The notes: generated by a model from the letters alone, not told the origin. DNA of 64,000 nt from Haemaphysalis longicornis (GCA_013339765.2 CM023457.1:50741745-50805744); one strand, 5' to 3'. Numbered from the stretch's first letter, positions 32,141 to 43,740 are shown. Numbers and translations are program-made.

Positions 32141-33369
32141 AAGTGAGAACACGAAGACTGAACTGGCTTCCGCCACTTTAGATGGTCCATACCTCAGCCA
32201 AGTAGCGGAGTCCCTCCAGGAAGGGCGACCGGTCTCGGGAGAACTTGCACCCTTCTCATCGGAACTGTCATATGTTGACGGTGTGCTTCTACGAGGCAGC
32301 AGGGTGGTCATCCCAAAGAGTCTTCGAAAAGATATGCTACGGCGCCTACATGAAGGCCATTTAGGACTCAACAAATGTAAGGCTAGAGCACGCCTCCTAA
32401 TGTATTGGCCTGGAATGAACTCTGATATAACATCACTTGTTGGCCAATGTGCTACATGCCGTCAGTTCGCCTATCGTCAACCTCCGGAGCCTTTGTTGCC
32501 GAGGCAGGTGCCAGCTGAGCCGTGGCAGCGAATTGGAGTCGACCTGTTTGAGTATGGGGGCAAGTGTTACTTGGTCGCCTACTGCGCATCTCTAACTACC
32601 CAGAAGTGGAACGTTTGCCTGAGACGACCAGTAAAGTGGTAGTTGACAAGTTAGCGATGATGTTTTCCCGCCACGGAATACCCATGGAGGTCTGCACAGA
32701 CGGAGAGCCCAAGTTCACATCTCGCGAATTCAAACAGTTTGGCGCTAAATGTGACTTCACTCATACCATCTCTAGCCCGAAATTCCCCAGGGCAAATGGG
32801 CTAGCGGAAAAAGGTGTTCAAGTCGTGAAACGCTTGCTGAAAAAAAAAACGGAGCACGCTGGCGAGGACTTTTGGGTGGCTCTCCTAAATTACCGAGTGT
32901 CGCCCCTGGTGGATGGACACTCCCCTAGCTAACTCCTCATGGGACGGTCCCTCAGGGGAAGGCTCCCAGACTTCTCAGCAAATCCAACACAGTTGGTCAA
33001 GAAGCACACACAAAGCCTCGGCAAGGGTCAGTCCCTCACACCACTCGCCCAAGGAGACATTGTTCGAATACGAAACGACAAAGTATGGAACCCTAAGGCC
33101 AGAGTTTAGCGCTGCATTGGCCCTCGGTCATACATCGTCTACACCGAAGAAGGTCAGCGCTACCGAAGGAACCGCCAGCATCTCATCAAGACTTCCGAAC
33201 CCTTCGAGCCATGTGCCTTCACAGCGAACGAGGGCTACGAAGCCACACCAACAATTCTGCCACCTACAGGACGTACATCAGCGAGTCCGCACCCTGCACC
33301 AGACGCAGCACCAGGCAGTCCAGCTGCACCAGTGTCACCTATGGTGCATCGCCCACCGAAGGACCCGTG

Positions 33370-34447
33370 TGTTTCTTATTGCCAGGAACTGTGATCTGGT
33401 TGGAAATTGGCGCCCGCGTGCGGGGCCCAGCACGTGGAAAAATAGCGGGAATCCCGGGTTTCGGCACCAGTTGTTGAAGAATCTCAAAGGCGAACGGAAA
33501 GCAAGAAAAGCAAACTGTATCTACAGTAAGTACAGGGCAAAACAAGCTTTAACATGGCGACCGAGAATCTTCCTTCTTTTTTCTCGTCTTCGTCTGTCTC
33601 CTCCGCGTGCCATCACGCCGGCGTATGGTGCGAACCGTAAAATCCTGTTAACGGCGAGTCCTGGGGAAAGCTGCACTGACGACTGAAGAACTGACGACTG
33701 TACTTCAAGAGGCAGAGGCGGTAATTAATTCCCGTCCGCTCACGTACCTTTCTGCAGCACCAAATGACCCAGAGGTACTCACGCCCGCACACTTCCTAAT
33801 AGGAAGGAAGCTTGTTGCGATACCTGCGGGTCAACCACCAACAGCGGAATCAAGAAGAAGCGAAGTCACGCGAAGGTGGCTCCATCGTAAACGGCTTGCG
33901 GAACAGTTCTGGAAGAGATGGCGTAAGGAATATTTGTTGCAGTTGCGCTCTTTCCACCATGCGAAAAATGTGCCCACCCACGAGCTTAAAGTTGGAGATT
34001 TGGTGCTTGTGCACGAAAAAAAAGCTCCTCGACAAATGTGGAAGACTGGTCGGGTTATACAAGTTATCATGGGACGCGACCACAACGTCCGAGGCTGCAT
34101 TGTGAGGATTCCTAGCGGAGCTACATTGCGACGACCGGGTCAGCTACTATACCCAATAGAGCTTACTGCAGCGTAGACGGAGATTACAACCCTCAGTGCT
34201 GGGGCCGGGAGGATGTTTCTTATTGCCAGGAACTGTGATATGGTTTGAAATTGGCGCCCGCGTGCGGGGCCCAGCACGTGGAAAAATAGAGGGAATCTCG
34301 GCGTGATGGCACGCGGAGGAGACAGACGAAGACGAGAAAAAAGAAGGAAGATTCTCGGTCGCCATGTTAAAGCTTATTTTGCCCTGTACTTACTGTAAAT
34401 ACAGTTTGCTTTTCTTGCTTTCCGTTCGCCTTTGAGATTCTTCAACA
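33370..34447 (+). mobile_element. BEL/Pao element, internally deleted, with an inverted 5' block
   Basis: It is flanked by CCGTG direct repeats (33365-33369 and 34448-34452), and removing it rejoins the Gypsy 2 frame. The 3' LTR is 34214-34447 (234 bp, TGTTTCTTATTG...TTCTTCAACA), behind the purine tract CTGGGGCCGGGAGGA. The 5' LTR begins at 33370, but from about 33445 the sequence is reversed: 33472-33618 is the inverse of 34301-34447, and 33452-33469 is the reverse complement of a TGGTGCCGAAACCCGGGA primer binding site. Confidence 0.85.
33652..34176 (+). pseudogene. BEL/Pao integrase C-terminal region
   Basis: The open frame reads LTTVLQEAEAVINSRPLTYL, LTPAHFLIGRKL, RRWLHRKRLAEQFWKRWRKEYL, LKVGDLVLVHE and PGQLLYPIEL, then stop. 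These are the hallmarks of the BEL/Pao integrase C-terminus (the DUF5641-like part). Gag, protease, RT and the integrase catalytic core are deleted. Confidence 0.9.
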
Positions 34448-34745
34448 CCGTGTGTGGTGACTGACCAGCCACAGGTATCGCCACACCATGCGCCACAAGA
34501 AGCCGACCCACTTCCTCGAAGAACCACGAGGACACGCAGGGCACCGGCACGCTTCGCAGACTACGTGACCTAAAGAGAAAGGAGGATGTACCACCCGGGG
34601 ATCCACCAGACATAGCGCGGCGATCTGCCCCTCCTGGCAACCCTGGGAGGGGGAGACGAGCGCGCGCGGTAGCGGCTAATAAACAGTCTTCCCACTTGCA
34701 AGCCAAGGGTGTGGTCGCTCTATTTCAGCGCGCACACGGCGCATA

Positions 34746-35723
34746 AAATCGGGGAGATGTGCCGCAGGATCAGACCTGTGGCCTTGGAATTCGGGTAGAT
34801 TGTGGCTTCGCTTTCGAATGTGGTCCACATGTCTTGGCCAAAGCACACCATCTGAAAGGCGGACTTCATAGGAAAGAAGTCCTTTTCTTGAACAAACGAT
34901 AGCGGGAAGCCACCGTGGTCCGGAGGAAAAGTTTCTGGCGAAGACGGAATAACTCGGTGAAAAAGTGCGAGTTGTTCGGACGGAGCTCTTCTGTCTGGGT
35001 TGATCCTGATTGGTATTGATGCCTTCCTGGGAATCAGGGTGCAATCAGTCGAGAGCGGACTTGAGCTGGCGACAGTGCAGAACCATTGTCAGAGACGGCA
35101 ACGTCTGGAAGTCCATGCGTAGCGAACGTCTTCCTTAGCTGACGGATTACATTGGCTGCTGAAGTATTCGATACAATGATGACTTCTAGCCATTTCAAAT
35201 GCGAGTCGACGACTATGAGGAATAGCTTGCCTTGAAACGGTCCGGCGAAATCTACATGAAGCCTGGACCATGGCCTCGTAGCTTGTTCCCAAGGGTGGAT
35301 TGCAGCGCGGGGCGCAGCATTTCTCGACTCTTGGCATACTTGACAGGAGCGAACAAGGCACTCAATGGCGCTGTCAAGCTTAGGCCACCAAACGTAGCCT
35401 CGTGCCAGTCCTTTCATGCGTACAATTCCTGGGTGCGATGAATGCAGCAGCTGGAGTACTTCGCAGCGAAGTGCAGGTGGAATCACCACACGACAGCCCC
35501 ACAATATGCAATCGCGGTAGCTGGACAATTCGTCGCGGCGCACGAAGTAGGGTCGAAACTGGTCGTCGACTTTCTCTGGCCACCCAGTGCGGATCCACTT
35601 GAGCTCTCGAGAGAGCACAGGATTTTTCTTCGCCAACTGAGCGATCTTCGCTGCGTCTGCGAAAGCCTCTGGTGGGTTTTCGAACAGCAGGACGTCTCCC
35701 ATAACCGGACTCTCAGCATCCAT
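34746..35723 (-). pseudogene. Gypsy 1 integrase (copy B) with internal deletion
   Basis: In coding order: HHCC zinc finger (H-SS-HPG...SCQVCQES), HVDFAG and AVSDNGSAL. Then the frame jumps (near 35077) over about 230 bp that carry the catalytic Glu in copy A, to the C-terminal region that ends abruptly at the Gypsy 2 LTR. Catalytically dead. Confidence 0.85.
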
Positions 35724-36887
35724 TGACGGAAGCGGCAGGCGGTGAACAAATCCGCATTGCCCATTTGTCGTCCTGGTCTGTAAGTGAGCTCATAGTCGTA
35801 CTGAGCAAGCAGAATTTTCCAACGAAGCATTCGCGGTGAAAGCACGTTAGGCATTGGGCGGCTGTGGTGCAGAAGACCTAGGAGCGGCTTGTGATGTGTG
35901 TACACCTTAAAATGTCTCCCATAGAGAAAATGGTGAAACTTCTTGATCCCAGACATGACGGCCAAAGCCTTTCGATCCGTTTGGGAGTAGTTCCGTTCCG
36001 GCGTAGTCCAAATGCAATGCTTCTTGTCCAGATGAGTCTTCATGGCTAAGGACAAATCCTATTCCATAGGGAGATGCATCGGAGGCAAGCGTGAGCGGCT
36101 TGTGCAAGTCGTAGTGTACCAAAACATCCGATGCTTGTACGAGCTCTTTGGCGCGCTTAAAAGCGTTGGTTTCTTTTTGGCGCCATCTCCAGGGTTGATT
36201 CTTTTCGAGGGGACGATGAAGTGGTTCAAGAATGTGCGCAGCACCACGCAGGAACCTGTTGTAAAAATTCAACAGTCCGAGGAAAGACTGTAGTTGCTGT
36301 TTGTTCTCAGGCTGCGGTGCATTCTTGATAGCCTCAACCTTCTCTTCCATTGGGTGAATACCAGTTGCGTCTATGCGATATCTAAGGAAGGTCACTTCCG
36401 AAGTCCCAAAAGTGCATTTCTCTTGGTTGAGACGTATGTTGTCATCCTTGATGCGTTTCACCACGGATCGCAGACGTTCGTTGTGCACTTTAGCATCTCG
36501 GCCTCCAACAATGATATCGTCGAGGTAGACGTGAACTCCTGGAAGCCCAACAAGGAGTTCTTCTATGTAGCGCTGGAATATGGCTACGGCAGTTGACACT
36601 CCGAACGGTAGGCGAGTGACTCCGAACAGTCCTCGGTGAGTGTTCACTGTGAGAAGGTCAGCTGTTTCGCCGTCTACAGCGAGCTGCTGGTATGCTTGGT
36701 TTAGGTCAAGCTGTGAAAAGACTGTGCTGCCAGCGAGGTTTGAGAAAAGATGGTCTGCTGTTGGCAGCGGATAAGTCTCAGACTTGATCGCTTGATTCAC
36801 AGTGCTCTTGTAGTCTCCACACATTCTGATCTTGCCATTCTTCTTGACGACTCCGAGCACGGGAGTAGCCCAGCGTGATGAACGCAC
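35724..36887 (-). pseudogene. Gypsy 1 reverse transcriptase and RNase H
   Basis: RT motifs: RSSRWATPVLGVVKK, FSQLDLNQAYQQL, RLPFGVS and the catalytic VYLDD, then FLGLLNFYNRFL. RNase H: LASDASPYGIGFVLSH, YSQTDRKALAV and ELTYRPGRQMGNAD. Frameshifts lie near 36050 and 35750. Antisense to AASS. Confidence 0.9.
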
Positions 36888-37630
36888 CGCCTGGTAGACA
36901 CGTACCTTCCTGAACGAGGGCGGTCAATGGCATCGTCTGCTCGCGATTGGAGAGCCACAGGGATTTGTCGAGCTTTTCGGAACACTGGAGTAGCTCCCGC
37001 TTTGACCTCTATGCGCACAGGAGGCCCCTTGCTCTTTCCCAGTCCTTCAGCGAAAACCTCGGGGAATTCAGAGATTGCTGTTGACCTGGTGAGTGGAGCT
37101 TCGCTTCCGGGAACGTAGTTTATTCCGCAGAGTGAGATCCCCAAAGCAGGAAACCAGTCTCTTCCCAGCAGACTAGTGCCAGATCCACGCATAACAAAGA
37201 GTCGAAGGAGGGCGCACTTTGCTTTGTGCGAGACTGTCACTTCCAGGAATCCCAGAATCTCTAGGTGCTCTTTGGCATAAGAACGAAGTTGCAGAGAACT
37301 GGGCTGAATATCCTGCCTCGGTAGACCAAGCTTATCCATGGTTCTCTCACTGATGATGCTGCAGGCAGCTCCGGAATCGACTTCCATGGACAGTGGCATA
37401 TTGTTGATGCGCACATTCACACAGAAGGCAGGCGAAGTTCGGATCACCATGGCGGACTTGGGCGTTCCAGTGACAGGGTTGACGTCCTCAACTGGGTCAC
37501 GGGACTCCGAAACGTGGTGGTTGCGTCCACGATGTTCCGATTTTTTCTTGTGTCCATCGCGATGACGGGATTTTGAAGCTTGATTTTCTTTTGCTGCTTT
37601 TTTCCGACACGCTTTCTCGAGATGCCCCTC
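36888..37630 (-). pseudogene. Gypsy 1 nucleocapsid knuckle and protease
   Basis: A CCHC knuckle (CHFCGNEGHLEKAC) begins the pol frame, followed by a Lys/Arg-rich spacer. The protease follows with MEVDSGAACSII (DSG active site) and LLGRDW. A frameshift near 36900 separates it from RT. Confidence 0.85.
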
Positions 37631-38325
37631 GTTGCCGCAGAAGTGGCAGACAGCTGAACGGTACGAGTTTGTGCGTCGTGCTCACCAGTACAACGCCAAC
37701 ACGGTTGCTTAGGAGAAGCGGGTCCTTTTGCACCGTTGCGCTTACCGCTGTTTTGTAGTTGGTTGGCGTCAACCACATAGTTAGCCTTTGAGCGTCGCAG
37801 TTCTTCAGTCTTGGCGGCTGCTTCCTCCGCTGCACGAGCCAGGAGGATGGCCTTGGTCAGCTTAAGGTCTGGTTCGGCGAGGAGACGCCTCTGAATTGTC
37901 TCGTCGCTAAGGCCACGAACCAGGCGATCACACAGAAGACGATCCAACCAGTCCTCAAAGTCACAGTAGCGAGCCAACTGTCGAAGCGCTGCAAGGAAAT
38001 CTTGGACGGATTCACCAGGGAGCTGGTCGCGCTTGTTGAACCTGTAGCGTTCCATCGTGACATTCGGCTTTACGATGAAATGTCCGTTTAGCTTCGCGAT
38101 GATGTCCTTGAACGGCGTTTCTGACGGTGCCTTAGGTGCGCAAAGCGAGCGCAGCAGAGCATACGCGTCGACACCGCATACACTGCACAGCAAAGTGCGC
38201 TTCTTGTCGTCCGACGTAATGTCGTGCGCTTGGAAGAATTCCAGGCGTTCCAGGTAGACAGGCCAGGAAGAAGGCTCGGCCGGAGAGAATTCGCCGATGG
38301 TGGCTGGAGGCAGCATGGTTGCCAT
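37631..38325 (-). pseudogene. Gypsy 1 gag
   Basis: Starts MATMLPPATIGEF, then FQAHDITSDDKKRTLLCSV, RDQLPGESVQDFLAALRQLA and LVRGLSDETIQRRLL, usual Ty3/Gypsy capsid segments. It ends at a first Cys-rich motif (CWRCTGEH), where the frame shifts before the CCHC knuckle. Confidence 0.85.
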
Positions 38326-38454
38326 TGTCGACGGCTGGTGCTTGAAGAGAGGGGCTCTTGGGCGCTGGAGCGGATCCAGGGAGTTTTGCTAACGCAGTCA
38401 GAGCGGGCTGAAGCTGCGTGCTTAGGACCGCGGCGATCCCATCCTCGTCGCCAG

Positions 38455-38636
38455 TGAGGTGTTCGTGAGTCGGGGTCTCGAGAGAAGAGAGAGAAGCGAG
38501 AACATAAAGAGGGCAAAGACCCGAGCGTGCCAGCGGCGGGCTGTAACACGAGACGTGCCGTCGATGCGCCCGTGGAGTTCACGCAAACGGAGTGGCAGTA
38601 TGCAGGTTCGGGGCTTCAGTCTGCGGGTACATAACA
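38455..38636 (-). repeat. 5' LTR of Gypsy element 1
   Basis: On the minus strand it starts TGTTATGTACCCGCAG and ends GAACACCTCA. CTCTTTATGTTCTCGC is the only TATA-like stretch. Confidence 0.85.
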
Positions 38637-38641
38637 ATGCC

Positions 38642-40173
38642 TTCGCCCGCCGAAGACGGCAAATTTATGCGGCAACTACTCCGGACAATAGGAAACCTTA
38701 CCCTGTGCGAGACATACCCTCAAAGTGACACTAGGCAACCCAATGTCGCTAAAAGAAACGTGAAGCAATACGATGCTACGGTTCGACTACAAACTGCCAA
38801 CTCCTTTGCCTGTGTATGAAGAAAAGGGTAAAAACTTTACCCTCCCTTTCTAAAGAAAGTTGAGAGAAGCTCTAAAGCTTTCTGACATCAAAACTGCATA
38901 TGCATGCGTCAAAAATGCGTCAAAACATCCGCTGAAAGTGCGACCAGTCGATCGTCAAACCTTCAAAGCACCACACGCAAACTAAGAACGAACTCATGCG
39001 ACGATCTTTTGCGCACTAAGTGAACGCGTCTACGAACGCTTTAACTGCATACCGATACGTAGATTATCAGATAAATGTATACTACTGCAGGCTAACCTCA
39101 CCAGTATCATTAAAGACTATTGTCTCTCTCTCTCCTTCTTCATGATTCATGTGTGTGTTGGCTCATCTAGAGGCGTTCCGTTTTCGAGATTTTAGAGTAA
39201 CCATTTACACAATGGAAGTCCGGTTTCACGCACGCTCCATCTGTCCAGAGCTATATGGTCGACCAATCAAAGCTATATGGTCGACCAATCAGTCTATGAG
39301 GAAATGCATTAATTTTTTGACAGGACGCCCCACTAAGAAAGCGCTTTAAAAGTATCACATTCCGAACATTCGGGCGCTATTGTAGGCACCCCTGAATCGG
39401 GCGACGTAACGCTCGCTATGCCAAGAGGTGTACGCAACCATGAGTGCTAGCCCGTTGCCTTCGGCGCAGTGTGCCTGTAATCAACATTTTTGCAACAAAT
39501 TTCACAAACTGCTTCCTGACGTCCCTCGTGTTGTGAAACTTGCGCAGCGCCAGTTTATGACAAGGCTGCTAGGTCAACGGGACAACCTATGTCAATAATC
39601 TCATCTACGAAAGGGTCGACAAGTGCGAGTTCATGCAGGACAAAAGCCAATGAAGAGTACGTGCCCTTTTTCATCACCCTGCTGTCTACCTGTCGTTGTG
39701 GAATTTTCCGCGAAAAAATGGGTAGCGGGATTATCACAGGATAAAAGATCCAGGTCCCTTTACAGGTGCCAATCATTCTGGATACATCAGAAGAAATTGG
39801 CCATTCTTTCCCAAACTAAACCTGCGTGCTATAGAAGCGCACAAAGGAGGTGCCAATTTTCTTGAATGGCGAATTCATAAATGCATTCCGCATCTTGAAA
39901 TGCAAATAAATGAGGCGCTACACGTTTGGCCATCAATCATCAAACTAATCATCAATCTCTTTCCCTCCTAAATCTGGCCCACGCAAATTAAAGCAACTAT
40001 ATACAACTGTGCACTTATCCGTCTCATTCAAAGGTTTTCCAAGTGCGTACAGCCGACTGTAAAGCGTAGAGCTAGTGCGACCATGCTTTAACAAGACAAG
40101 CTGTTATCGTTCCTTTTCCTTGTATGAGGTAGACAGCTTCCAGTATTAAGACTTCTGCCTCTGAATACTTCAG
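38642..40173. other. AASS intron; no gene recognised
   Basis: A 21-bp unit (AGCTATATGGTCGACCAATC plus A) is duplicated at 39249-39291. Otherwise no supported feature. The right edge is the acceptor before the next AASS exon. Confidence 0.5.
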
Positions 40174-40260
40174 TCGAAACTGGTGCGGCACCAGCCTGGC
40201 GAGGGGGATCTAGACATTATGAGACACGACGTTGGCATTGAGTGGCCCAATGGGAAGAAG
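40174..40260 (+). CDS. AASS: AASS exon, saccharopine dehydrogenase C-terminal part (1)
   Basis: 87 nt in phase 0, between a TACTTCAG acceptor and a GTGAGT donor. It encodes KLVRHQPGEGDLDIMRHDVGI followed by EWPNGKK, matching the conserved KLxYxPGExDxxxMRxxxGIxxPxG segment of saccharopine dehydrogenase. With the next two exons it forms the last hundred or so residues of AASS, which acts in the mitochondrial matrix on saccharopine with NAD+. Confidence 0.88.
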
Positions 40261-40764
40261 GTGAGTAGGCACATATTATGCAGTATGTTTGCACAACCTT
40301 CAACAGAAAATATGACGAATCGTGTCAACTCACTATGGCTAGATCTGTGGCCTTAGGTGTGTAGACTGACTCTTCTATGAAATCTAATACCAGAGTGCCA
40401 GTTAACTCTATAGGGTGACAAAATTCTTCGTACAACGCCGACATTCAAACAGAGTGGCTGAAGCAGGGGTTTTCGGTAGTGGTGATACGTGGTACCAAAA
40501 GTTTTATGCACATGAAATCGTTTATATAAATAAAATGTTGTGTGCGCTTACAAATACACATTCTTATTGTGATTCTATGGCGCGAAGAAAGATAGAAGAA
40601 ACTAACACGGGCGGCCTACCTCATGCAATTGTTCACATTTGCTTTTAGATCACTGTCATCTATCCTTTGGCTTTTCCAGGGATCAATGTCTAATTTCTAG
40701 TAAGCATAGTATGCTGTAACGATGTGCTGTGCAACAGATATTTGTTGCAAACGATCTTCTGCAG

Positions 40765-40873
40765 GAAATGAGGAACATTGACATGGTTGCCTACGGTGAC
40801 CCCAATGGTTACTCGGCTATGGCTAAAACTGTTGGATACACTGCTGCCATTGCCGCAAAGATGATCTTGCAGG
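40765..40873 (+). CDS. AASS: AASS exon, saccharopine dehydrogenase C-terminal part (2)
   Basis: 109 nt between the TTCTGCAG acceptor and a GTGAGC donor at 40874. It encodes EMRNIDMVAYGD, NGYSAMAKTVGYTAAIAAKM and ILQ, the most conserved signature of the family C-terminus (DLVAYGDxNGxSAMAKTVGxxxAxAAKM). It starts in phase 0 and leaves one base (G) for the next exon, whose first two bases complete a glycine codon. Confidence 0.95.
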
Positions 40874-41312
40874 GTGAGCAACGTTTATGTCACTCACTGC
40901 GCCTCATAACAGTTGTCCCTACTATATGTATCTTTGTCCTGTTAAAACCCAAACTGGCCTAATTTGAGCAGACAATTCTCGCGAACGGAGATGCTAACAA
41001 ATGCAAAAACCTGGATAAATTGGTTTTTTCTTGGTCCAAAGAGTTCCAAGTTCGGTTCCTGACTGTATAAATTGCTTTCTGTTGACTTCAATCTAAGCGG
41101 CCTAAATGTACAACCACAAGCAACTTCCGATGCTCCTTTTCACACCTAGCCTTTCGGACGCTGCTATAGAATATTTCCCTTTCTACACTCATACTGGGCA
41201 AACATGTGCATTACTAACATAAATGCTTCAAATGTGCTCAAATTAAGTGAAAAAGGACATCAATCTCCCACAGTCATTCTCACTGCAAGTGACTGTCTTA
41301 CTTCTTTTGCAG

Positions 41313-41434
41313 GTGAGATTCAGGCCAAGGGAGTGGTACTGCCATTTTCTCAAAAAATCTACGGCCCGATACTTCAGAGGCTCAAAAATGAGGGAATTAA
41401 TTGCAAAAAGACATCGAGCAAGAACCACTCCTAG
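41313..41434 (+). CDS. AASS: AASS terminal exon with stop codon
   Basis: It follows a TTCTTTTGCAG acceptor (AG at 41311-41312). The frame GEIQAKGVVLPFSQKIYGP, then ILQRLKNEGI and a polar tail, ends at TAG 41432-41434. It matches the usual AASS ending (GEI-KG--PF---IYGPIL-R-K-EGI). The tail after EGI is variable in the family. No AATAAA was seen within about 1 kb downstream, so the 3' end is not fixed. Confidence 0.95.
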
Positions 41435-42984
41435 ACGGGAATTCAAGCCTCTTTGCGAATAGACCCGCTCTAATTAGTAATCGCATGCTGAGACGTAGTG
41501 CATCAGTTCCAGCGCCATGCACCATCAATGAATATTTCACTGCAATTCTTCGTGTGCACAAACGATAGCTACGGATTTGCGTCCAAGTAAACGCCCTTAA
41601 ATTATGCACTTTTAAATGAATCGCGCAATGAACACTGCTCCAGTATTTCAGAGTACAACTGTTTATTTTCGAGAAGAGTGTAACGCATGTAACATTTTGG
41701 ATATGAAGCAGGACAAAAAAAAATGAATTAACAGGGTGATTCTGCTACCGTGGTTTGCTGCAACTTTGAGCTGTAGCTTAACGTTGCAACGCCAGTAGAA
41801 CGTTTCGGAAGGCCAACACCGAGGTATTCACTATGTCACACATATCGCAGCAGTATTTGCCCTTTATGTAGGCTTCAAACTTCATTTGTAGGCTTCAACC
41901 TTCACTTCGGATTCTGATGCACTGCGTTGGGAGCCCGCGTATTCTCTGTGAATGACGGGGAATTCCCCGCATACCAGCTATACCAGCCACGGAGCACGTT
42001 TTTAGCCAAAAAATGAAAGATGCATTTAAACACACAAATTTCGCGCTACAGTGACTTATTATGGGCAGGAGTAATGCAGTACAGGCCAGCACTAAAACAG
42101 TTATCAGTGTGTTAACAGCACATTGGCATGGCACGTGATATGATCAAATGGAGGGTAGAGGCCCCAGTACAATGGACTTTTTTCCAGTAGCGTAGCCCTC
42201 TTGCGGCGGCCGCCCGAACCACATTTGGGGGATTATGGAAGAACCCGCCCCCATTTTTCCGCCTACCCTGCACAGTTGAGGAAGCCGTCCCAGGCGCCAC
42301 GCATGGTTTTGGTGGCAGAGAAATTTTTCGATGGGAGCCGTAGCGCATATCTGTGGGCCGCTTTCAGGACTGAGAAAACGGAGCAGCACTTAGCTGGTTC
42401 GGCGTTCACAACTGGGTAATCCAATATGGCGTCGTTTTGTCTACATTTAGCCCCCCAAGAATGGCGGATCGGTCGCTGGGAGCGAGAGTTGCGCATGCGC
42501 AGAGCGCTACTAGAAAAATGCCCATTGTTCAGTCTTGTTTCTTGGTGGGAGCTTTAGTTGGCAACCGCCAGTTGTACAAATAAGATTCTGTGACGTCACA
42601 CCGACGTCACCGGAAAATAGCTGGTGGGCACCACTGCTTTTTAGCATCTACACTATTTGTTTTAACTTTTCAATAAAATTGGAATCAATCGTCATGGGGC
42701 AAAACAGTTTGCATAATAACCGAACTTGTATTTTGTCTTTGTTTGTCTTTGTTCTTTTAAAGCCCAGATGAAGCAGCTGGTTGTCACGTGGTGCATAACA
42801 TCACGGCGCGTGCTGCCAGAGCGACAGACGCCGTTTGGAGCAGTTTGTTACAAAGCTGTGCAACAGACTGTGTAGAGCACCAGAAAGCGCCACAAAAAAG
42901 AGCTTATCACCTAAAAATACCCCCAAGGCATCTCCGCAAGTACAAGCTGGGGACTTGCTCTTTCTGATTATGTACTTAGACCAT
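41435..42984. other. AASS 3' UTR/flank; no other gene recognised
   Basis: CpG-rich from about 42190 to 42620 with repeat-like sequence. AATAAA occurs at 42672, on the sense strand but distant. Confidence 0.4.
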
Positions 42985-43740
42985 CACGCTACCTCAACTT
43001 TCTTCTGTGTTAATTTTGCCAAACGTTATCGGCTTGCTTAATAACAACACAGCTGAAGCGCACTGTTACCCCATAGTTTACTTAGAGGAAGTTACTGCAA
43101 ACATATCTACGGGCTTCTGCGAAAACAGTACGAACATGAGATCAAGCTCAGCACTGAAACCTTTTCACCGAAAACGATGACTGAGAAGGCTCCTAAAGTG
43201 ATAAAATTTATCCCCAAATTATGGGTTGAGCAGGCATATTGCATTAATTGTCAAAAATTGATATTGCAATTAAACGAAACGTAGCCATGAATTTACGAAT
43301 ATCGAATCTTATTCAATTTGTGTGCCCCCAATTTTCACCAGCTTTTCACGCAGCTTCCGTTTCTCTTGGGTTAATTTAGCCAAACGTACACGTTATCGGC
43401 TTATTAACAACACAGCTGAAGCGCACTCTTACCCCATAGTTTACCCAGAGGAAATACAGTTTAAATTACCGCAAACATATCTACGGGCTTCTGCGAAAAC
43501 AGTACGAACATGAGATCAAGCTTGAGCACTGAAACATTCTCAGCGAAAACGATGACTGAGAAGGCTCCTAAAATGATAAAATTTATCCCCAAATGATAGT
43601 TTGAGCAGGCCTATTGCATTACTTTTTAAAAATTGAGATATTGCAATTAACGAAACGTAGTTATGAATCTAGAAATATCTCGAATCTCATTTAATTTGTG
43701 TGTGCTCAATTTTCACCAGCTTTCCACGCAGCTTCCGCGT
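42985..43740. repeat. Tandem duplication, period ~367 bp, two diverged copies
   Basis: CGTTATCGGCTT, ACACAGCTGAAGCGCACT, TCTACGGGCTTCTGCG and GATGACTGAGAAGGCTCC occur in the same order from 43024 and from 43391. Indels and substitutions show the duplication is old. Confidence 0.9.

Larger units (their letters stand above)
32141..34566 (+). pseudogene. Gypsy 2 integrase, split by a BEL remnant
   Basis: The HHCC zinc finger (H-EG-HLG...CATCRQF), core (IGVDLFEYGG, CTDGEPKFTS, ANGLAEKGVQ) and basic C-terminal tail lie in three frames, with shifts near 32600 and 32930. The tail is interrupted at 33370-34447 by the BEL element. It resumes at 34453 (CVVTDQP...) and ends RRAPARFADYVT-stop at about 34570. 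Confidence 0.8.
29345..34745 (+). mobile_element. Ty3/Gypsy element 2, sense, nested in Gypsy 1
   Basis: LTRs start TGTACCACCCGGGG at 29345 and 34587 and run about 160-170 bp. TGGTGTCAGAAATG at 29515 is a likely primer binding site, and AGAGAAAGGAGGA before 34587 is the polypurine tract. The coding order gag-protease-RT-RNaseH-integrase is preserved, with many lesions. The flanks (ATGGC on the left, AAATCGGG-like on the right) do not match, so no target duplication remains. The exact right end is uncertain by a few bases. Confidence 0.85.
28176..38636 (-). mobile_element. Ty3/Gypsy element 1, antisense, outer member of an LTR nest
   Basis: Two 182-bp LTRs (38455-38636 as 5' LTR, 28176-28357 as 3' LTR) are flanked by the same 5-bp direct repeat ATGCC (38637-38641 and 28171-28175). 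Behind the 5' LTR is TGGCGACGAGGATGGG, a possible primer binding site. Gag, protease, RT, RNase H and integrase follow in Gypsy order. The 3' half is split by Gypsy element 2, and an integrase segment is present twice (34740-35275 and 28583-29344). All frames are broken. Confidence 0.88.

Noticed and set aside
28171..38641. An endogenous retrovirus with an envelope gene
   Set aside because: Both Gypsy elements pass from integrase to the LTR with no env-like frame.
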